Positions 35,328 through 46,200 of a stretch of DNA of 49,654 nucleotides are shown piece by piece. The first letter of the stretch is position 1. Each line of letters begins with the position of its first letter. The stretch is from an uncultured Alphaproteobacteria bacterium (GTDB taxonomy: Bacteria; Pseudomonadota; Alphaproteobacteria; RF32; CAG-239). Both the position numbers and the translations under genes were made by a program. Location of the stretch: contig CALXTJ010000004.1 of the NCBI GenBank assembly GCA_944391375.1, positions 1-49,654 of the forward strand, read 5' to 3'. Below the pieces are notes generated by a model, which saw only the letters and a list, made by a program, of their open reading frames with translations, was not told the origin of the DNA and ran no database searches.

Positions 35328-37448
35328 ATGGCACAGACTTATTTAGAAACCAATACGGTTAATCACAATTACCAAGCAAACAGTTGCGAAAATATAGAGG
35401 CAGAGTTAGCCGCACAGGAAAAACACCTGCAGGATAATTTGTCGCGTATCCGGGAGGAGATGCTGAACGCCGGCGATAATGCCGAAAATTTAAAAGCCGA
35501 AGCTGCCGGTTATCGTAACATTTTAAAGCAGGTATATGAGGATAAAGCTTTGCTTGAAAAATATCCTGATGTTTTCCCATATTTATATTCGGTAAGGGAG
35601 CGAGGCAAGGCTGATGACATGGAAGGCAAATTTACCGAAGTTTTGCAGCAGGAAGGAGATATTATTACCGAAGTTCAAGACATAGCTCCGCAAGAAGAAA
35701 GGCTTGAATTAAGCTATGAGTTAGATGGTATACCGTTTAGCATATCGGCTGATCCGTACGATAAGCCCGGAGAAGATGAGCGTCAATTAAAAGGACGCAT
35801 AAGTTTTTCAAATAAGGCAATAGATGAGTTAAACGAGTCGCGTTTGAAAGCAATTTTGGAGTTTTGTGAAAAGAGAGGCCTGTCGGTATATGATTTAGAT
35901 ATTCCGATGAAAGACGGAGTAATAGATTTAGACGGCAAGCTTGCTGAATTAACCCAAAAGATTTTAGAGGAAAGAAAGTTACAAGATATAGAAAATCCGG
36001 GGGCCGGTCCGGAGGATGACAATCCCGAGCATTATCACACTCTTGAAACGGACGGACAAGGTGCGTTATCGGCAGTTGACGGGGCAATGATAGCAGGTAC
36101 GAACGGTAAGCCTCAAAAGAAGGCACCGCCCAAACCTGTAGAGTTTGGTGATCTTCGTCAAGAATTGATAGATATGCTTGAAAAAGACATGAAGAAGACG
36201 CGTGGGTTGAGTTATTTTGAAACCACGCAGACCATTAAAGGTGTTCGTTTAAAGGTATTCAGCATTTACGACAAACCTGATGCCGACAACATGAAAAAAG
36301 ACGGCGTTAAAGACAAGAACGGCATTTATGTTCCGACCTACAGCCACCGTTTATACATGGGGCAAGATCCCAAAGACGGTCATTTTGTGTTCGGTTACTC
36401 TACACCTAACAGTAAAAAAATGGACGATACAATGGCCGGAGACTTTATGGGTATTGTTAAAAAAACGGGAGCCACGCATGTTCGGTTTTCAGATTTACAA
36501 AATTTGGATAAAGGAGTATGGATGGTAGCCTGTGCGGAGAAAGGTTTGGTCCCGATAGGCATAAGCATCAATCAGGCCAAAGCGGTTATGATGGTAGAGG
36601 CGGCTCGTAAAAAGTTAAGTAGTGAGGATTTTAACCTATTCAAGAAGCGTTTAGGAGAGCAATTATTAGAAAATGCCGCAAAGAAAAACGGTTCGGATAA
36701 GAAGTACTTTGGTTTGCCGAAATCGGAATATGACTACATTCAAAATTTGAAGAAGGGATATGAATTTGGTAACTTCAAAGATGCTTATGAAGATGACGGA
36801 GGACTGTACACCACCACCTTACATAAAATTGAAGAAGGGGCGGCCGACAGCAAAGAAGGGGCGGCTACAACCTTTGGTGCTATGGGTACATTAAGAGATG
36901 TGTTTGATATTTATATGAAGTATCAGCATGAAACATTCGGTTGTTTTTTGGAGCAAGGTACTTCCGGTCGTCGTCAATTTACCAAAGAAGAATTGGAAGC
37001 ATTAAAAGCCATACCGGCCAACAAGCCGATGATGGAATTGAGCAAGGCGGATTTTATGACCATTTACAGTGTGTTGTTGCCGCGTCGTATAGAAGATGCC
37101 AAGAAGGACATATACGAAGCCTACAAGCGTGAATTGAAGCGGAATCCGAAGCGAGCCGACGGTGTTATTTTGGGCAGCGATGTTTTCCCCAGATACAAAT
37201 CGGAAGTCAACGGCATTAACATTTATCTGACGCGTAACGGTATAGATACTTTAACCTTACCTAACGAACATAACGGTTTGGAATTTGCCCGACCGGAACA
37301 GTTACAGCCTGGAGCCCAAAACACGCAGCAACAGTCCCAAAACACGCAGCAAGATAAGCAAAACAACGAGGGCAAAGCCAAAGTCAACAACAATAGCGGG
37401 AATGCAGCGGTAAATGCCCAAGCTCAAAACTCTGCCAATAGCAGGTAA
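35328..37448 (+). CDS. Large cytoplasmic protein of unknown function
   Basis: A 706-residue product without signal peptide or membrane helices. I do not recognise a family. Residues about 18-60 are helical and charged, possibly a coiled coil. Residues 115-215 hold a compact region (LSYELDGIPFSISADPYDKPGEDERQ). Residues about 275-560 form the largest folded part; within it TGATHVRFSDLQNLDKGVWMVACAEKGLVPIG (about 378-410) loosely resembles the layout of LPD-type domains found in relaxases and large mobile-element proteins, which is only an impression. The last 50 residues are Gln/Asn/Ala-rich and likely disordered. It has its own spacer with a TTGACA (35237-35242) and its own terminator, so it is monocistronic. 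Confidence 0.75.
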   Translation: MAQTYLETNTVNHNYQANSCENIEAELAAQEKHLQDNLSRIREEMLNAGDNAENLKAEAAGYRNILKQVYEDKALLEKYPDVFPYLYSVRERGKADDMEGKFTEVLQQEGDIITEVQDIAPQEERLELSYELDGIPFSISADPYDKPGEDERQLKGRISFSNKAIDELNESRLKAILEFCEKRGLSVYDLDIPMKDGVIDLDGKLAELTQKILEERKLQDIENPGAGPEDDNPEHYHTLETDGQGALSAVDGAMIAGTNGKPQKKAPPKPVEFGDLRQELIDMLEKDMKKTRGLSYFETTQTIKGVRLKVFSIYDKPDADNMKKDGVKDKNGIYVPTYSHRLYMGQDPKDGHFVFGYSTPNSKKMDDTMAGDFMGIVKKTGATHVRFSDLQNLDKGVWMVACAEKGLVPIGISINQAKAVMMVEAARKKLSSEDFNLFKKRLGEQLLENAAKKNGSDKKYFGLPKSEYDYIQNLKKGYEFGNFKDAYEDDGGLYTTTLHKIEEGAADSKEGAATTFGAMGTLRDVFDIYMKYQHETFGCFLEQGTSGRRQFTKEELEALKAIPANKPMMELSKADFMTIYSVLLPRRIEDAKKDIYEAYKRELKRNPKRADGVILGSDVFPRYKSEVNGINIYLTRNGIDTLTLPNEHNGLEFARPEQLQPGAQNTQQQSQNTQQDKQNNEGKAKVNNNSGNAAVNAQAQNSANSR

Positions 37449-37462
37449 GTGATTGATGTAAA

Positions 37463-37494
37463 CAAAAAAAACGCCCTTGATGGGCGTTTTTTTT
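37463..37494. terminator. Bidirectional terminator between the unknown gene and pilin 1
   Basis: Stem AAAAAAAACGCCC / GGGCGTTTTTTTT with loop TTGAT lies between two convergent stops and is flanked by A8 and T8, so it works on both strands. Confidence 0.92.
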
Positions 37495-37506
37495 GCAGCG
37501 GATTTC

Positions 37507-38229
37507 CTATACATCCCATACAAAGGTAAGATAACAAGAGCTTTTTTGATCGCACACTTTACAAGCCTCTGCAAAATCATTAAGAGTTAAATTTTTACAA
37601 CATAGCAGATTGGGATTGCTACAATAAGTATCTCCGTAACATTTATAGGAATATGTGGTGGTAGATGAGGAGCTTTCTTGATTAGATATGGCTATATAGC
37701 TTAATTCAGGGCTATAGCTAAGGGCGTTTTGATAAAGATTTTGGCATACCTCAAAAGAATTATTATTAAGTAACTGGTAGAGCATCGCTGTTTCGCTAAA
37801 ACTTGGGGCGTAGTTGTTTCTTAAAGTTATGGTTGAACCGAAAACATCCTGCAGGGTACCATCACTTTGCACCATATCTTCAGGTATTAACCCCATTTTG
37901 ATGTAATAAGGAGTTAGGCTAGTAAGTTTATCAAATTTCCATTCATGCCGATATTGGCTCATGATGCTAAAAAGATTATTAACCTGATCGGCCTGTTTGT
38001 TGAGTTTGTACTTCATCATGGCCTTAGAGTAACCGGCAATGGCTCCAACCGATAAAACGCCGATTATGGCCAGAACACCTAACATTTCCACCATACTTCT
38101 TCCGGAAAAAGTCGCATCTACTTGCAATTTTGCTCCTCGTGTACCTCTTATTGTACACTTCGTCGCAAAATAGCGGCGTATCTGCACCCTTTTGCGGAAG
38201 AAAGACCGTTTAAGTTCATTAAATTTCAT
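37507..38229 (-). CDS. Type IV pilin-like protein (pilin 1)
   Basis: The product has a prepilin N-terminus: Gly43 followed by RSMVEMLGVLAIIGVLSVG, with Glu at +5 of the mature chain, as needed for pilin assembly. The C-terminal part is Cys-rich (KCYGDTYC, LLCCKNLTLNDFAEACKVC, SSC) and shares its layout with the pilins at 48266 and 49046. From ATG 38229 the leader would be 43 residues, very long and strongly basic. A TTG at 38127, with GAGGAG 5 bases upstream, would give MQVDATFSG, a 9-residue leader like that of pilin 2 (7 residues). The 5' flank shares about 95 bp with that of pilin 2. It could be a pseudopilin of a type II-like or type IV system; no assembly genes are in the window. Confidence 0.8.
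   Translation of the reverse strand: MKFNELKRSFFRKRVQIRRYFATKCTIRGTRGAKLQVDATFSGRSMVEMLGVLAIIGVLSVGAIAGYSKAMMKYKLNKQADQVNNLFSIMSQYRHEWKFDKLTSLTPYYIKMGLIPEDMVQSDGTLQDVFGSTITLRNNYAPSFSETAMLYQLLNNNSFEVCQNLYQNALSYSPELSYIAISNQESSSSTTTYSYKCYGDTYCSNPNLLCCKNLTLNDFAEACKVCDQKSSCYLTFVWDV
38139..38158 (-). promoter_or_regulatory. Hairpin touching the alternative ribosome site of pilin 1
   Basis: GTGTAC and GTACAC form a 6-bp stem with an 8-nt loop directly upstream of GAGGAG (38133-38138), inside the long-leader reading frame. It could control access to the TTG start at 38127. A functional role is inference. Confidence 0.35.
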
Positions 38230-38320
38230 AAAACATCTCCAAAAAAATTAGTAAAAAGAGCTTTAAACGAAATCTTAAACCGTTTTTTTTTTTGCAATTT
38301 TAAAGTTAAACCGGTGGATA
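38227..38320 (-). repeat. Shared pilin 5' leader, copy A
   Basis: This stretch, upstream of pilin 1, is nearly identical to 48884-48980 upstream of pilin 2. Common blocks on the plus strand include CTCCAAAAAAATTAGTAA, CTTTAAACGAAATCTTAAAC, a T10-T14 run, TGCAATTTTAAAGTTAA and CCGGTGGATAA. On the coding strand it ends with the GGAG ribosome site. It probably is the promoter and untranslated leader of the family. Confidence 0.8.
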
Positions 38321-38397
38321 ACAAAGTGCTCAACCGATGAGGTCACTGTCCGAAAGAGGCCGTGTTCTTATTCAAAGTATATATGCTCCTGTCTTCT

Positions 38398-38646
38398 TTA
38401 CGGTTGTAAAATGTATTCTATGTTGACCAAGCTTTCTTTATCATAAGTGTTGTAGGCTTGTAATACTTTTCTATCCAAATAAACCGGAAATACCGCCCTT
38501 AAAGTGTTTTCTATCCTTCTGGAAAACGAATTTTGAAATGCCGCCGAAGTAATAATGTTGGCCACCATAATGCTGCCATCCTTTAAATGCTCCTTTACCA
38601 TCATGAAAAAGAAGTCGGGCAGATAAGAAAATTCATCTCTGACAAC
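38398..38646 (-). pseudogene. C-terminal remnant of a spermidine-synthase-like methyltransferase
   Basis: The minus-strand frame reads VVRDEFSYLPDFFFMMVKEH followed by LKDGSIMVANIITSAAFQNS, and on to NIEYILQP before the stop. The pattern resembles the C-terminal part of polyamine-synthase-like (SpeE-fold) proteins, in which an aspartate/tyrosine-containing active-site strand leads to a helix and then LKDGGIMVANI. It is cut off by an in-frame TAA at 38647-38649, with no SAM-binding half present. The family match is by eye only and moderate. The ATG at 38604 could allow a 68-residue product, but this is unlikely to be functional. Confidence 0.5.
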
Positions 38647-38754
38647 TTAGGCAAAGAAAACTTAGCCGTATTTGATTCGCTTTGGGTAGGCAAAAATGAT
38701 GAACGAGCCGTACAAATCGCTCAAATGCAGTCTTTTATCAATAAGGGAAGATAA
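38587..38754 (+). pseudogene. Possible C-terminal gene remnant
   Basis: A plus-strand frame ends at TAA 38752-38754 and includes KFISDNLGKENLAVFDSLWV and GKNDERAVQIAQMQSFINKG. Its composition and codon use look coding, but no ribosome site is visible and its left part overlaps the minus-strand remnant, so the true junction is probably near 38640. No family recognised. Confidence 0.35.
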
Positions 38755-39088
38755 TAATTATCCTTTACCGACAGATAGTGTTTTTTTACCGATTAAAAAG
38801 TGCGTTTTATCAAGAGAATGTGCTTGCAAATTAAAAAAAAATGGTGTAAAAACTTTGCAAAATAAAAGCCTATTATTTGGTGAATCTGGTCCGAGTTTGG
38901 CTCTATGCCTAGGGGTTCGGCCGATTCGGCCGTATTTTTTTGCGTTTGTAAAAATGCTTAAAAAATATGTAAAAAACGTTTTTTATATTAACCTTCTGTT
39001 TGCGGGGTTTGGTGTTGCTTGTTAAAGCCAAGATAATGCCGATAGAATGGCTGCAGAATTATAGCTTAAAGAAAAGGATAAAAGTGCA
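38755..39088 (+). other. Spacer upstream of rpoB
   Basis: This stretch has no convincing gene; a 109-residue frame across it (38696-39025) lacks a ribosome site and looks random. It contains the hairpin at 38918-38941 and AT-rich sequence from which rpoBC is presumably transcribed. TTGTTA (39019) and TAGAAT (39043) with 18-bp spacing are a weak promoter candidate. AAAGGAT lies 8-9 bases before the rpoB ATG. Ribosomal protein genes rplJ and rplL, normally here, are absent. Confidence 0.5.
38918..38941 (+). terminator. Hairpin terminator or attenuator upstream of rpoB
   Basis: CGGCCG-ATT-CGGCCG followed by TATTTTTTT. The stem is short but fully GC. It lies 148 bp before rpoB. It may be the terminator of a former upstream gene or an attenuator of rpoBC. 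Confidence 0.65.
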
Positions 39089-42000
39089 ATGAAGGAATCT
39101 TATACGAGCAAAAGACGTGTAAGGAAAAACTTCGGTAAAATTGATGCATGCATTGATATGCCGAGTTTAATTGAGGTTCAAACCGGTTCTTATTCCAGTT
39201 TTATCAATAATGTTGATGCATACGGAGAGCATTGCGAATTCGGTTTGGAAGAAGTGTTCAAATCTATTTTCCCGATAAAAGATTTTTCCGGTAACGGCGA
39301 ATTGGAATTCGTTAAATACGAATTGGAAGAGCCTAAATACGATGTTGATGAGTGTATCAAACGCGATATGACTTATGCTGCACCGATTAAGGCTACTTTG
39401 CGTTTGGTAGTTTGGGATATTGACGAGGCTACCGGAGCCAAATCCGTTCACGATATTAAAGAACAAGATGTTTATATGGGCGATATTCCGTTGATGACCG
39501 ATAAAGGTACCTTTATTTTCAACGGTACCGAGCGTGTAGTTGTTTCCCAAATGCATCGTTCCCCGGGTGTGTTCTTTGATCATGACAAAGGCAAGACCAT
39601 GTCTTCCGGTAAATATTTGTTTGCGGCCCGTGTTATTCCGTATCGCGGTTCATGGCTTGATTTTGAGTTTGATGCCAAAGACTTGATTTATGCCCGTATT
39701 GACCGTCGTCGTAAATTGCCGGTAACATCCATTTTGTATTCTTTGTACTCCAAAGAAACCGAAGATCGTATCAAAGCCGGCGAAAAAGTTCCTGCCGAAG
39801 AAATTAAAGGCATGGATAAAGAGGAAATTTTAAATTACTTCTATGAAGCCGACGAATATATTGCCAACAAAAAAGGCTGGAAAGTTAAATTTAATCCCGA
39901 ACGCATGAAGGGTGTTAAATTCCCGTTTGATTTGGTAGATGCCAAAACCGGTAAAGTGGTTTGGGCTCAGGATAAAAAAATTACCCCGAGAACAGCCAAT
40001 AAATTGGTTGAGGACGGCTTGGAATACTATCAGGTTTCTGAGGAACAGCTGTATGGCAAGTTTTTGGCCAAGGCTGTTTTCAATGCCAAAACCGGTGAAA
40101 TTATTGCCGATGCCGGAGCTGAATTAAATGAAGAAGTTTTAGGCAAAATCAATGAAGCCAAAGTTAAAGAATTGAGCATTTTGTACATTGACGGCGTTAA
40201 TGTCGGACCTTATATCCGCAACACTTTGGAAGCTGATAAAAATCACTGCCGCGAAGAGGCTTTGCTGGATATCTACCGCGTTATGCGTCCCGGCGAACCG
40301 GCCACATTAGATGCTTCTTACCATCTGTTTAAGGCTTTGTTCTTTGATGAAGAGCGTTACGATTTATCGTCGGTCGGTCGTGTTAAAATGAACTTGGCTT
40401 TGGACATTCCTTTTGAGGAAGCTCCCGATACATATCGCACCTTGCGTAAAGATGATATTTTGCGTATTGTTAAACATATGATAGAATTGCGTGACGGTAA
40501 GGGCGAAGTTGATGATATTGACCACTTAGGTAATCGTCGTGTTCGTTCGGTCGGTGAGTTGATGGAAAATCAATATCGTATGGGCTTGCTTCGTATGGAA
40601 AGAGCCATTCGCGAAAAAATGAGTGCCGAAGTCTTAAACAATGTTAAACCGCAAGACTTGGTAAATGCTAAGCCGATAGCTTCGGTTATCAGAGAATTTT
40701 TCGGTTCTTCACAACTTTCGCAATTTATGGATCAAAACAACCCGTTGTCGGAAATTACCCACAAGCGTCGTTTATCGGCCTTGGGCCCCGGCGGTTTGTC
40801 TCGTGACAGAGCCGGCTTTGAAGTCCGCGATGTGCACCCGACACACTACGGTCGTATCTGCCCGATTGAAACTCCTGAAGGTCCGAACATCGGTTTAATT
40901 AACTCTTTGGCAACTTATGCCCGCATTAACAAATACGGCTTTATTGAATGTCCGTATCGTAAAGTTATTGACGGAGTTGTTACCAAAGATGTGGTATATT
41001 TGTCAGCCGATGAAGAAAGTAAATACATTATCGCCGAAGCTAACGCCAAAGTAAATGATGACGGACGCTTTGCTAACGATATGATTGCCTGCCGTAAAGC
41101 CGGTGAAGTTATTTATGCGGCACCTTCGGAAATTAACTTAATTGACGTTTCGCCAAAACAATTGGTTTCGGTTGCAACCGCTTTGATTCCGTTCTTGGAA
41201 AACGACGATGCTAACCGTGCGTTGATGGGTTCAAACATGCAGCGTCAAGGTGTTCCGTTGTTAAGAAGCGAAGCTCCGCTCGTCGGTACCGGTATTGAAG
41301 CAACCGTTGCCAAAGATTCCGGTGCTACATTGGTAGCTAAATATGACGGTGTTGTAGATTCGGTTGATGCCAACCGTATCGTTATTCGTTCCGATGATCG
41401 TCATGCCAGCAAGGTCGGTGTTGAAATTTATCGTTTGCAAAAATTCCGTCGTTCCAACCAAAACACCTGCATTAACCAAGTTCCGCTTGTTAAGGTAGGC
41501 GATAAAATTAAGGCCGGCGATATTATTGCCGACGGTCCTTGTACCGATATGGGTGAGTTGGCCTTAGGCAAAAATGTTTTGGTAGCATTTATGCCCTGGA
41601 ACGGATTAAACTACGAAGATGCTATTTTGTTATCCGAACGCATTTCTCGTGATGATGTTTTAACCTCCCTTCACATTGAAGAATTTGAGGTTATGGCTCG
41701 TGATACCAAATTAGGTCAGGAAGAAATCACTCGTGATATTCCCAATGTCGGTGAAGAAGCTTTACGCAACTTGGATGAAGCCGGTATTGTTTACATCGGA
41801 GCTGAGGTTAAAGCCGGTGATATTTTGGTAGGTAAAGTAACACCTAAAGGAGAATCTCCGGTAACTCCCGAAGAAAAATTGTTAAGAGCCATCTTCGGTG
41901 AAAAAGCCAGTGATGTTCGCGACACCTCGTTGCGTGTACAACCCGGTATTGAGGGTGTTGTGGTAGATGTTCATGTATTCTCCCGCAGAGGTGTAGAAAA

Positions 42001-43255
42001 AGATGAACGTGCTTTGTCTATTGAACAACAGGAAATTTCGCAATTGGCCAAAGACCGTGATGATGAAATTGCCATCGTTCGCAAGAGCTTTGATGCCCGC
42101 TTAAAAGAAATGTTAATCGGACAAACGGTGGTAGATGCCCCCAAGGGTATTGATAAAAAGGCTACCATCACTGCCGAAATGTTGGATGGTATTCCGTCCT
42201 CACAATGGCGTAAGATTGTAGTCAAAGATGAGAGCGTTATGGCTCAGATTGAAGAATTTTCGGCCGCTTTTGATGAAAGAGTTGCCAAAGTTCATAAGCA
42301 CTTTGACGACAAAGTAGAAAAAGTACAACGCGGTGATGATTTATTGCCCGGTGTATTAAAGATGGTAAAAGTCTTTATAGCCACCAAGCGTAAGATGCAA
42401 ACCGGTGATAAAATGGCCGGTCGTCACGGTAACAAAGGTACGGTATCCCGCGTATTGCCGTTAGAGGATATGCCTTACATGGAAGATGGTACGTCGGTAG
42501 ATATCGTATTAAATCCTTTAGGTGTTCCTTCTCGTATGAATGTGGGACAAATTTTGGAAACTCACTTAGGTTGGGCTGCCAAAGAGCTCGGCAAGCAATT
42601 AAACGAGATGTGCGAACAATACAAGAAGGGTGAAAAGACAATTGAGGAATTAAACAACCGCTTGCGTGAAATTTACGGCGACAAGCAGTACAAAGCCGAA
42701 ATTGAACCCTTAACCGAACCTGAAAAAATGGAAATGATATCCAACCTGAAAAACGGTATTCCGATGGCAACGCCGGTATTTGACGGAGCCAGCGGCGAAG
42801 ATATCAACCATATGCTGGAAATGGCCGGTTTACCGACCTCAGGTCAAATTGACTTGTACGATGGTCGTACCGGTGAAAAGTTTGATCGTAAGGTAACCGT
42901 AGGTATCATTTACATGATTAAGTTGCACCACATCGTAGATGAAAAGATGCACGCCCGTTCGGTAGGACCTTACAGTCTTGTAACTCAACAACCGTTAGGC
43001 GGTAAAGCTCAATTCGGCGGACAACGTTTCGGTGAAATGGAAGTTTGGGCATTGCAAGCTTACGGTGCAGCCTACACCTTGCAGGAAATGCTCACGGTTA
43101 AATCCGATGATGTCAACGGCCGAACCAAGGTTTATGAAGCCATCGTTCGCGGTGAAGACACATTTGATACCGGAGTACCGGAATCATTTAATGTTTTGGT
43201 AAAAGAAATGAAGTCTTTGTGCCTTAATGTTGAAATGTTGAACGAAGAAGTTTAA
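39089..43255 (+). CDS. rpoB: DNA-directed RNA polymerase beta subunit
   Basis: The 1388-residue beta subunit forms half of the polymerase active cleft. Recognisable parts are the N-terminal protrusion ([24 protein letters not shown]), the RNA-binding and rifampicin region ([50 protein letters not shown]), [13 protein letters not shown]-like [15 protein letters not shown], and the C-terminal clamp ([39 protein letters not shown]). The rifampicin-pocket residues Gln, Asp, His, Arg and Ser look wild type. The length fits alphaproteobacteria (1350-1390). It is followed by rpoC after 20 bp. Unusually, no rplJL lies upstream. Confidence 0.98.
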   Translation: MKESYTSKRRVRKNFGKIDACIDMPSLIEVQTGSYSSFINNVDAYGEHCEFGLEEVFKSIFPIKDFSGNGELEFVKYELEEPKYDVDECIKRDMTYAAPIKATLRLVVWDIDEATGAKSVHDIKEQDVYMGDIPLMTDKGTFIFNGTERVVVSQMHRSPGVFFDHDKGKTMSSGKYLFAARVIPYRGSWLDFEFDAKDLIYARIDRRRKLPVTSILYSLYSKETEDRIKAGEKVPAEEIKGMDKEEILNYFYEADEYIANKKGWKVKFNPERMKGVKFPFDLVDAKTGKVVWAQDKKITPRTANKLVEDGLEYYQVSEEQLYGKFLAKAVFNAKTGEIIADAGAELNEEVLGKINEAKVKELSILYIDGVNVGPYIRNTLEADKNHCREEALLDIYRVMRPGEPATLDASYHLFKALFFDEERYDLSSVGRVKMNLALDIPFEEAPDTYRTLRKDDILRIVKHMIELRDGKGEVDDIDHLGNRRVRSVGELMENQYRMGLLRMERAIREKMSAEVLNNVKPQDLVNAKPIASVIREFFGSSQLSQFMDQNNPLSEITHKRRLSALGPGGLSRDRAGFEVRDVHPTHYGRICPIETPEGPNIGLINSLATYARINKYGFIECPYRKVIDGVVTKDVVYLSADEESKYIIAEANAKVNDDGRFANDMIACRKAGEVIYAAPSEINLIDVSPKQLVSVATALIPFLENDDANRALMGSNMQRQGVPLLRSEAPLVGTGIEATVAKDSGATLVAKYDGVVDSVDANRIVIRSDDRHASKVGVEIYRLQKFRRSNQNTCINQVPLVKVGDKIKAGDIIADGPCTDMGELALGKNVLVAFMPWNGLNYEDAILLSERISRDDVLTSLHIEEFEVMARDTKLGQEEITRDIPNVGEEALRNLDEAGIVYIGAEVKAGDILVGKVTPKGESPVTPEEKLLRAIFGEKASDVRDTSLRVQPGIEGVVVDVHVFSRRGVEKDERALSIEQQEISQLAKDRDDEIAIVRKSFDARLKEMLIGQTVVDAPKGIDKKATITAEMLDGIPSSQWRKIVVKDESVMAQIEEFSAAFDERVAKVHKHFDDKVEKVQRGDDLLPGVLKMVKVFIATKRKMQTGDKMAGRHGNKGTVSRVLPLEDMPYMEDGTSVDIVLNPLGVPSRMNVGQILETHLGWAAKELGKQLNEMCEQYKKGEKTIEELNNRLREIYGDKQYKAEIEPLTEPEKMEMISNLKNGIPMATPVFDGASGEDINHMLEMAGLPTSGQIDLYDGRTGEKFDRKVTVGIIYMIKLHHIVDEKMHARSVGPYSLVTQQPLGGKAQFGGQRFGEMEVWALQAYGAAYTLQEMLTVKSDDVNGRTKVYEAIVRGEDTFDTGVPESFNVLVKEMKSLCLNVEMLNEEV

Positions 43256-43275
43256 GGATAAGGAGTTTTATAAAT

Positions 43276-46200
43276 ATGAATGATGTAATGAAATTTTTTG
43301 GTCAGCAGCCGGCTGAAGAGAGTTTTGATGAAATCAAGATTTCTATAGCTTCTCCTGAGCAAATTCGTTCTTGGTCATACGGTGAGGTTAAAAAGCCCGA
43401 GACCATTAACTATCGTACATTTAAGCCGGAAAGAGACGGTCTGTTTTGTGCCCGTATTTTCGGTCCTGTTAAAGATTACGAATGTTTGTGCGGTAAATAT
43501 AAACGCATGAAATATCGTGGTATCGTATGCGAAAAGTGCGGTGTTGAAGTAACATTGTCCAAAGTTCGTCGTGAAAGAATGGGCCATATTGAATTGGCAG
43601 CACCGGTTGCTCACATTTGGTTTTTAAAATCATTACCGAGCCGTATTTCAATGTTGACCGATATTCCGATGAAGTCATTGGAAAGAGTGCTGTACTTTGA
43701 AAGCTATATTGTAATTGAACCGGGTTTAACCGATTTACAAATGCACCAATTATTAACCGAAGACGAATATCAAGAGGCTTTGGATAAATACGGTGAAGAT
43801 TCGTTTAGAGCCGGTATCGGTGCCGAGGCTTTGCGTGAAATTTTGGCCGCCATTGATTTGGAAGCCGAACGTGCCACGATGCGTGCCGAATTAAAAGAAA
43901 CCAATTCGGAAGCCAAACGCAAAAAGTTGGTAAAACGTTTAAAGATTGTTGAATCGTTTATAGATTCCAACACCAAACCGGAATGGATGATTTTAACGGT
44001 ATTGCCGGTAATTCCGCCGGAATTGCGTCCGTTGGTACCGTTAGACGGCGGTCGTTTTGCCACATCGGATTTGAACGATTTGTATCGTAGAGTAATCAAC
44101 CGTAACAACCGTTTGAAAAGATTGTTGGAATTACATGCTCCGGAAATTATCGTTCGTAACGAAAAGAGAATGTTGCAAGAGTCGGTTGATGCCTTGTTTG
44201 ATAACGGTCGCCGTGCTCGTGCCATTACCGGAACCAGTAAGCGTCCGTTGAAATCGTTATCGGATATGCTCAAAGGTAAGCAAGGTCGTTTCCGTCAAAA
44301 CTTGTTAGGTAAACGTGTTGACTACTCCGGTCGTTCGGTTATTACCGTAGGTCCGGAATTGAAGTTGCAACAATGCGGATTGCCTAAAAAGATGGCCTTG
44401 GAGTTGTTTAAGCCGTTCGTATATTCCAAATTGGAATTGTACGGACACGCTACAACCATTAAAGCTGCCAAAAGAATGGTAGAAAAAGAGCGTCCGGAAG
44501 TATGGGATATTTTGGAAGAAGTGATAAGAGAGCATCCGGTATTGTTAAACCGTGCTCCTACTTTGCACCGTTTGGGTATTCAAGCATTTGAGCCGGTACT
44601 TGTGGAAGGTAAAGCCATTCACCTGCACCCGCTGGTTTGTACGGCATTTAACGCCGACTTTGACGGTGACCAAATGGCAGTACATGTACCGTTATCCATT
44701 GAAGCTCAATTGGAAGCTCGTGTCTTGATGATGTCAACCAACAACATTTTATCGCCGGCATCCGGTAAGCCGATTATCGTTCCTTCACAAGACATGGTAT
44801 TAGGTATCTACTACTTAACTTATGAAGCCGATGATGTAATGGGCGAGGGCGGAATTTACGCCGATGCCGATGAGGTAATGTTGGCCTTAAACGCCAAAGT
44901 TGTAGACTTGCATGCTAAAATCAAGTGCCGTATGGAATATGTTGACGACAACGGCGAGACCAAATATGGCTTGGTAGATACCACTCCGGGTCGTATTATC
45001 GTTTCCGACATTTTGCCCAAGAATCCGAACATACCGTTTTCTTTGGTAAACCGCTTGTTAAAGAAGAAGGAAATTTCGGAAATCATTGACACGGTATATC
45101 GTCATTGCGGCCAAAAAGAAACCTGCATCATGGTAGATAAAATCATGACCTTAGGCTTTACCAATGCATGTAAGGCAGGTATTTCGTTCGGTAAGGATGA
45201 TTTGATTGTACCTGATGCCAAGAAGACCTTAATTGAAGAAACCACCAAACAGGTAAAAGAGTTTGAAGCACAATATCAAAACGGTTTAATCACGAAGGGT
45301 GAAAAATATAACAAAGTGGTAGATATTTGGGCAGCCTGCACTGACAAGATTGCCGATGAAATGATGAAAAACATTTCCAAGACCGACCATGGTTATATTA
45401 ACTCCGTATACATGATGGCACACTCCGGAGCTCGTGGTTCTGCTGCTCAAATGCGTCAATTGGCAGGTATGCGTGGTTTGATGGCCAAACCGAGTGGTGA
45501 AATTATTGAACAACCGATTATTTCCAACTTTAAGGAGGGATTAACGGTGTCTGAGTACTTTAACTCCACCCACGGTGCACGTAAGGGTTTGGCCGATACG
45601 GCATTAAAGACCGCCAACTCCGGTTATTTAACGCGTCGTTTGGTAGATGTAGCCCAAGATGTTGTGGTAACGGAAACTGATTGTGGAACCGAGAGAGGCA
45701 TTATAGTTCGTCCGGTAGTTGACGGAGGTAATGTAATTGTTTCCATCGGTGACAGAATTTTGGGACGAACCATTCAAGAAGATATTATCCACCCCGAAAC
45801 CGGTGAAGTTTTGGTTAAAAAGGGTAAGCTGATTGATGAAAACGATGCCGAATTGGTAGAAAAAGCCGGTGTTGAGCAAGTTAAGATTCGTTCGGTATTA
45901 ACCTGTGATTCCGAGCATGGTGTATGTGCGGCATGTTATGGTCGTGACTTAGCCAGAGGAACTCCGGTTAATGTAGGTGAAGCGGTAGGCGTAATTGCCG
46001 CTCAATCCATCGGTGAGCCCGGTACGCAATTAACGATGAGAACCTTCCACATCGGTGGTGCGGCTTCCAAGTCTGCCGAGCAATCCAGTGTTGAAGTACC
46101 GTTTGCCGGTGTTTTGAAATTGGACAACAAACATACGATAACCGATTCTGAAGGTCATTTGATTGTTTTATCGCGTAACTGTGAAATTATCATAGAAGAT

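Noticed and set aside
37507-38229. Pilin 1 as a pseudogene because of its odd leader
   Set aside because: The frame is intact through the full Cys-rich tail and an alternative start gives a normal leader, so it is kept as a gene.
38696-39025. A 109-residue plus-strand frame upstream of rpoB
   Set aside because: No ribosome site; it reads through the end of a gene remnant and a terminator hairpin, and its sequence has no coding character.
43770-44273. A 167-residue minus-strand frame inside rpoC
   Set aside because: It is antisense to a conserved core gene, without start signals.
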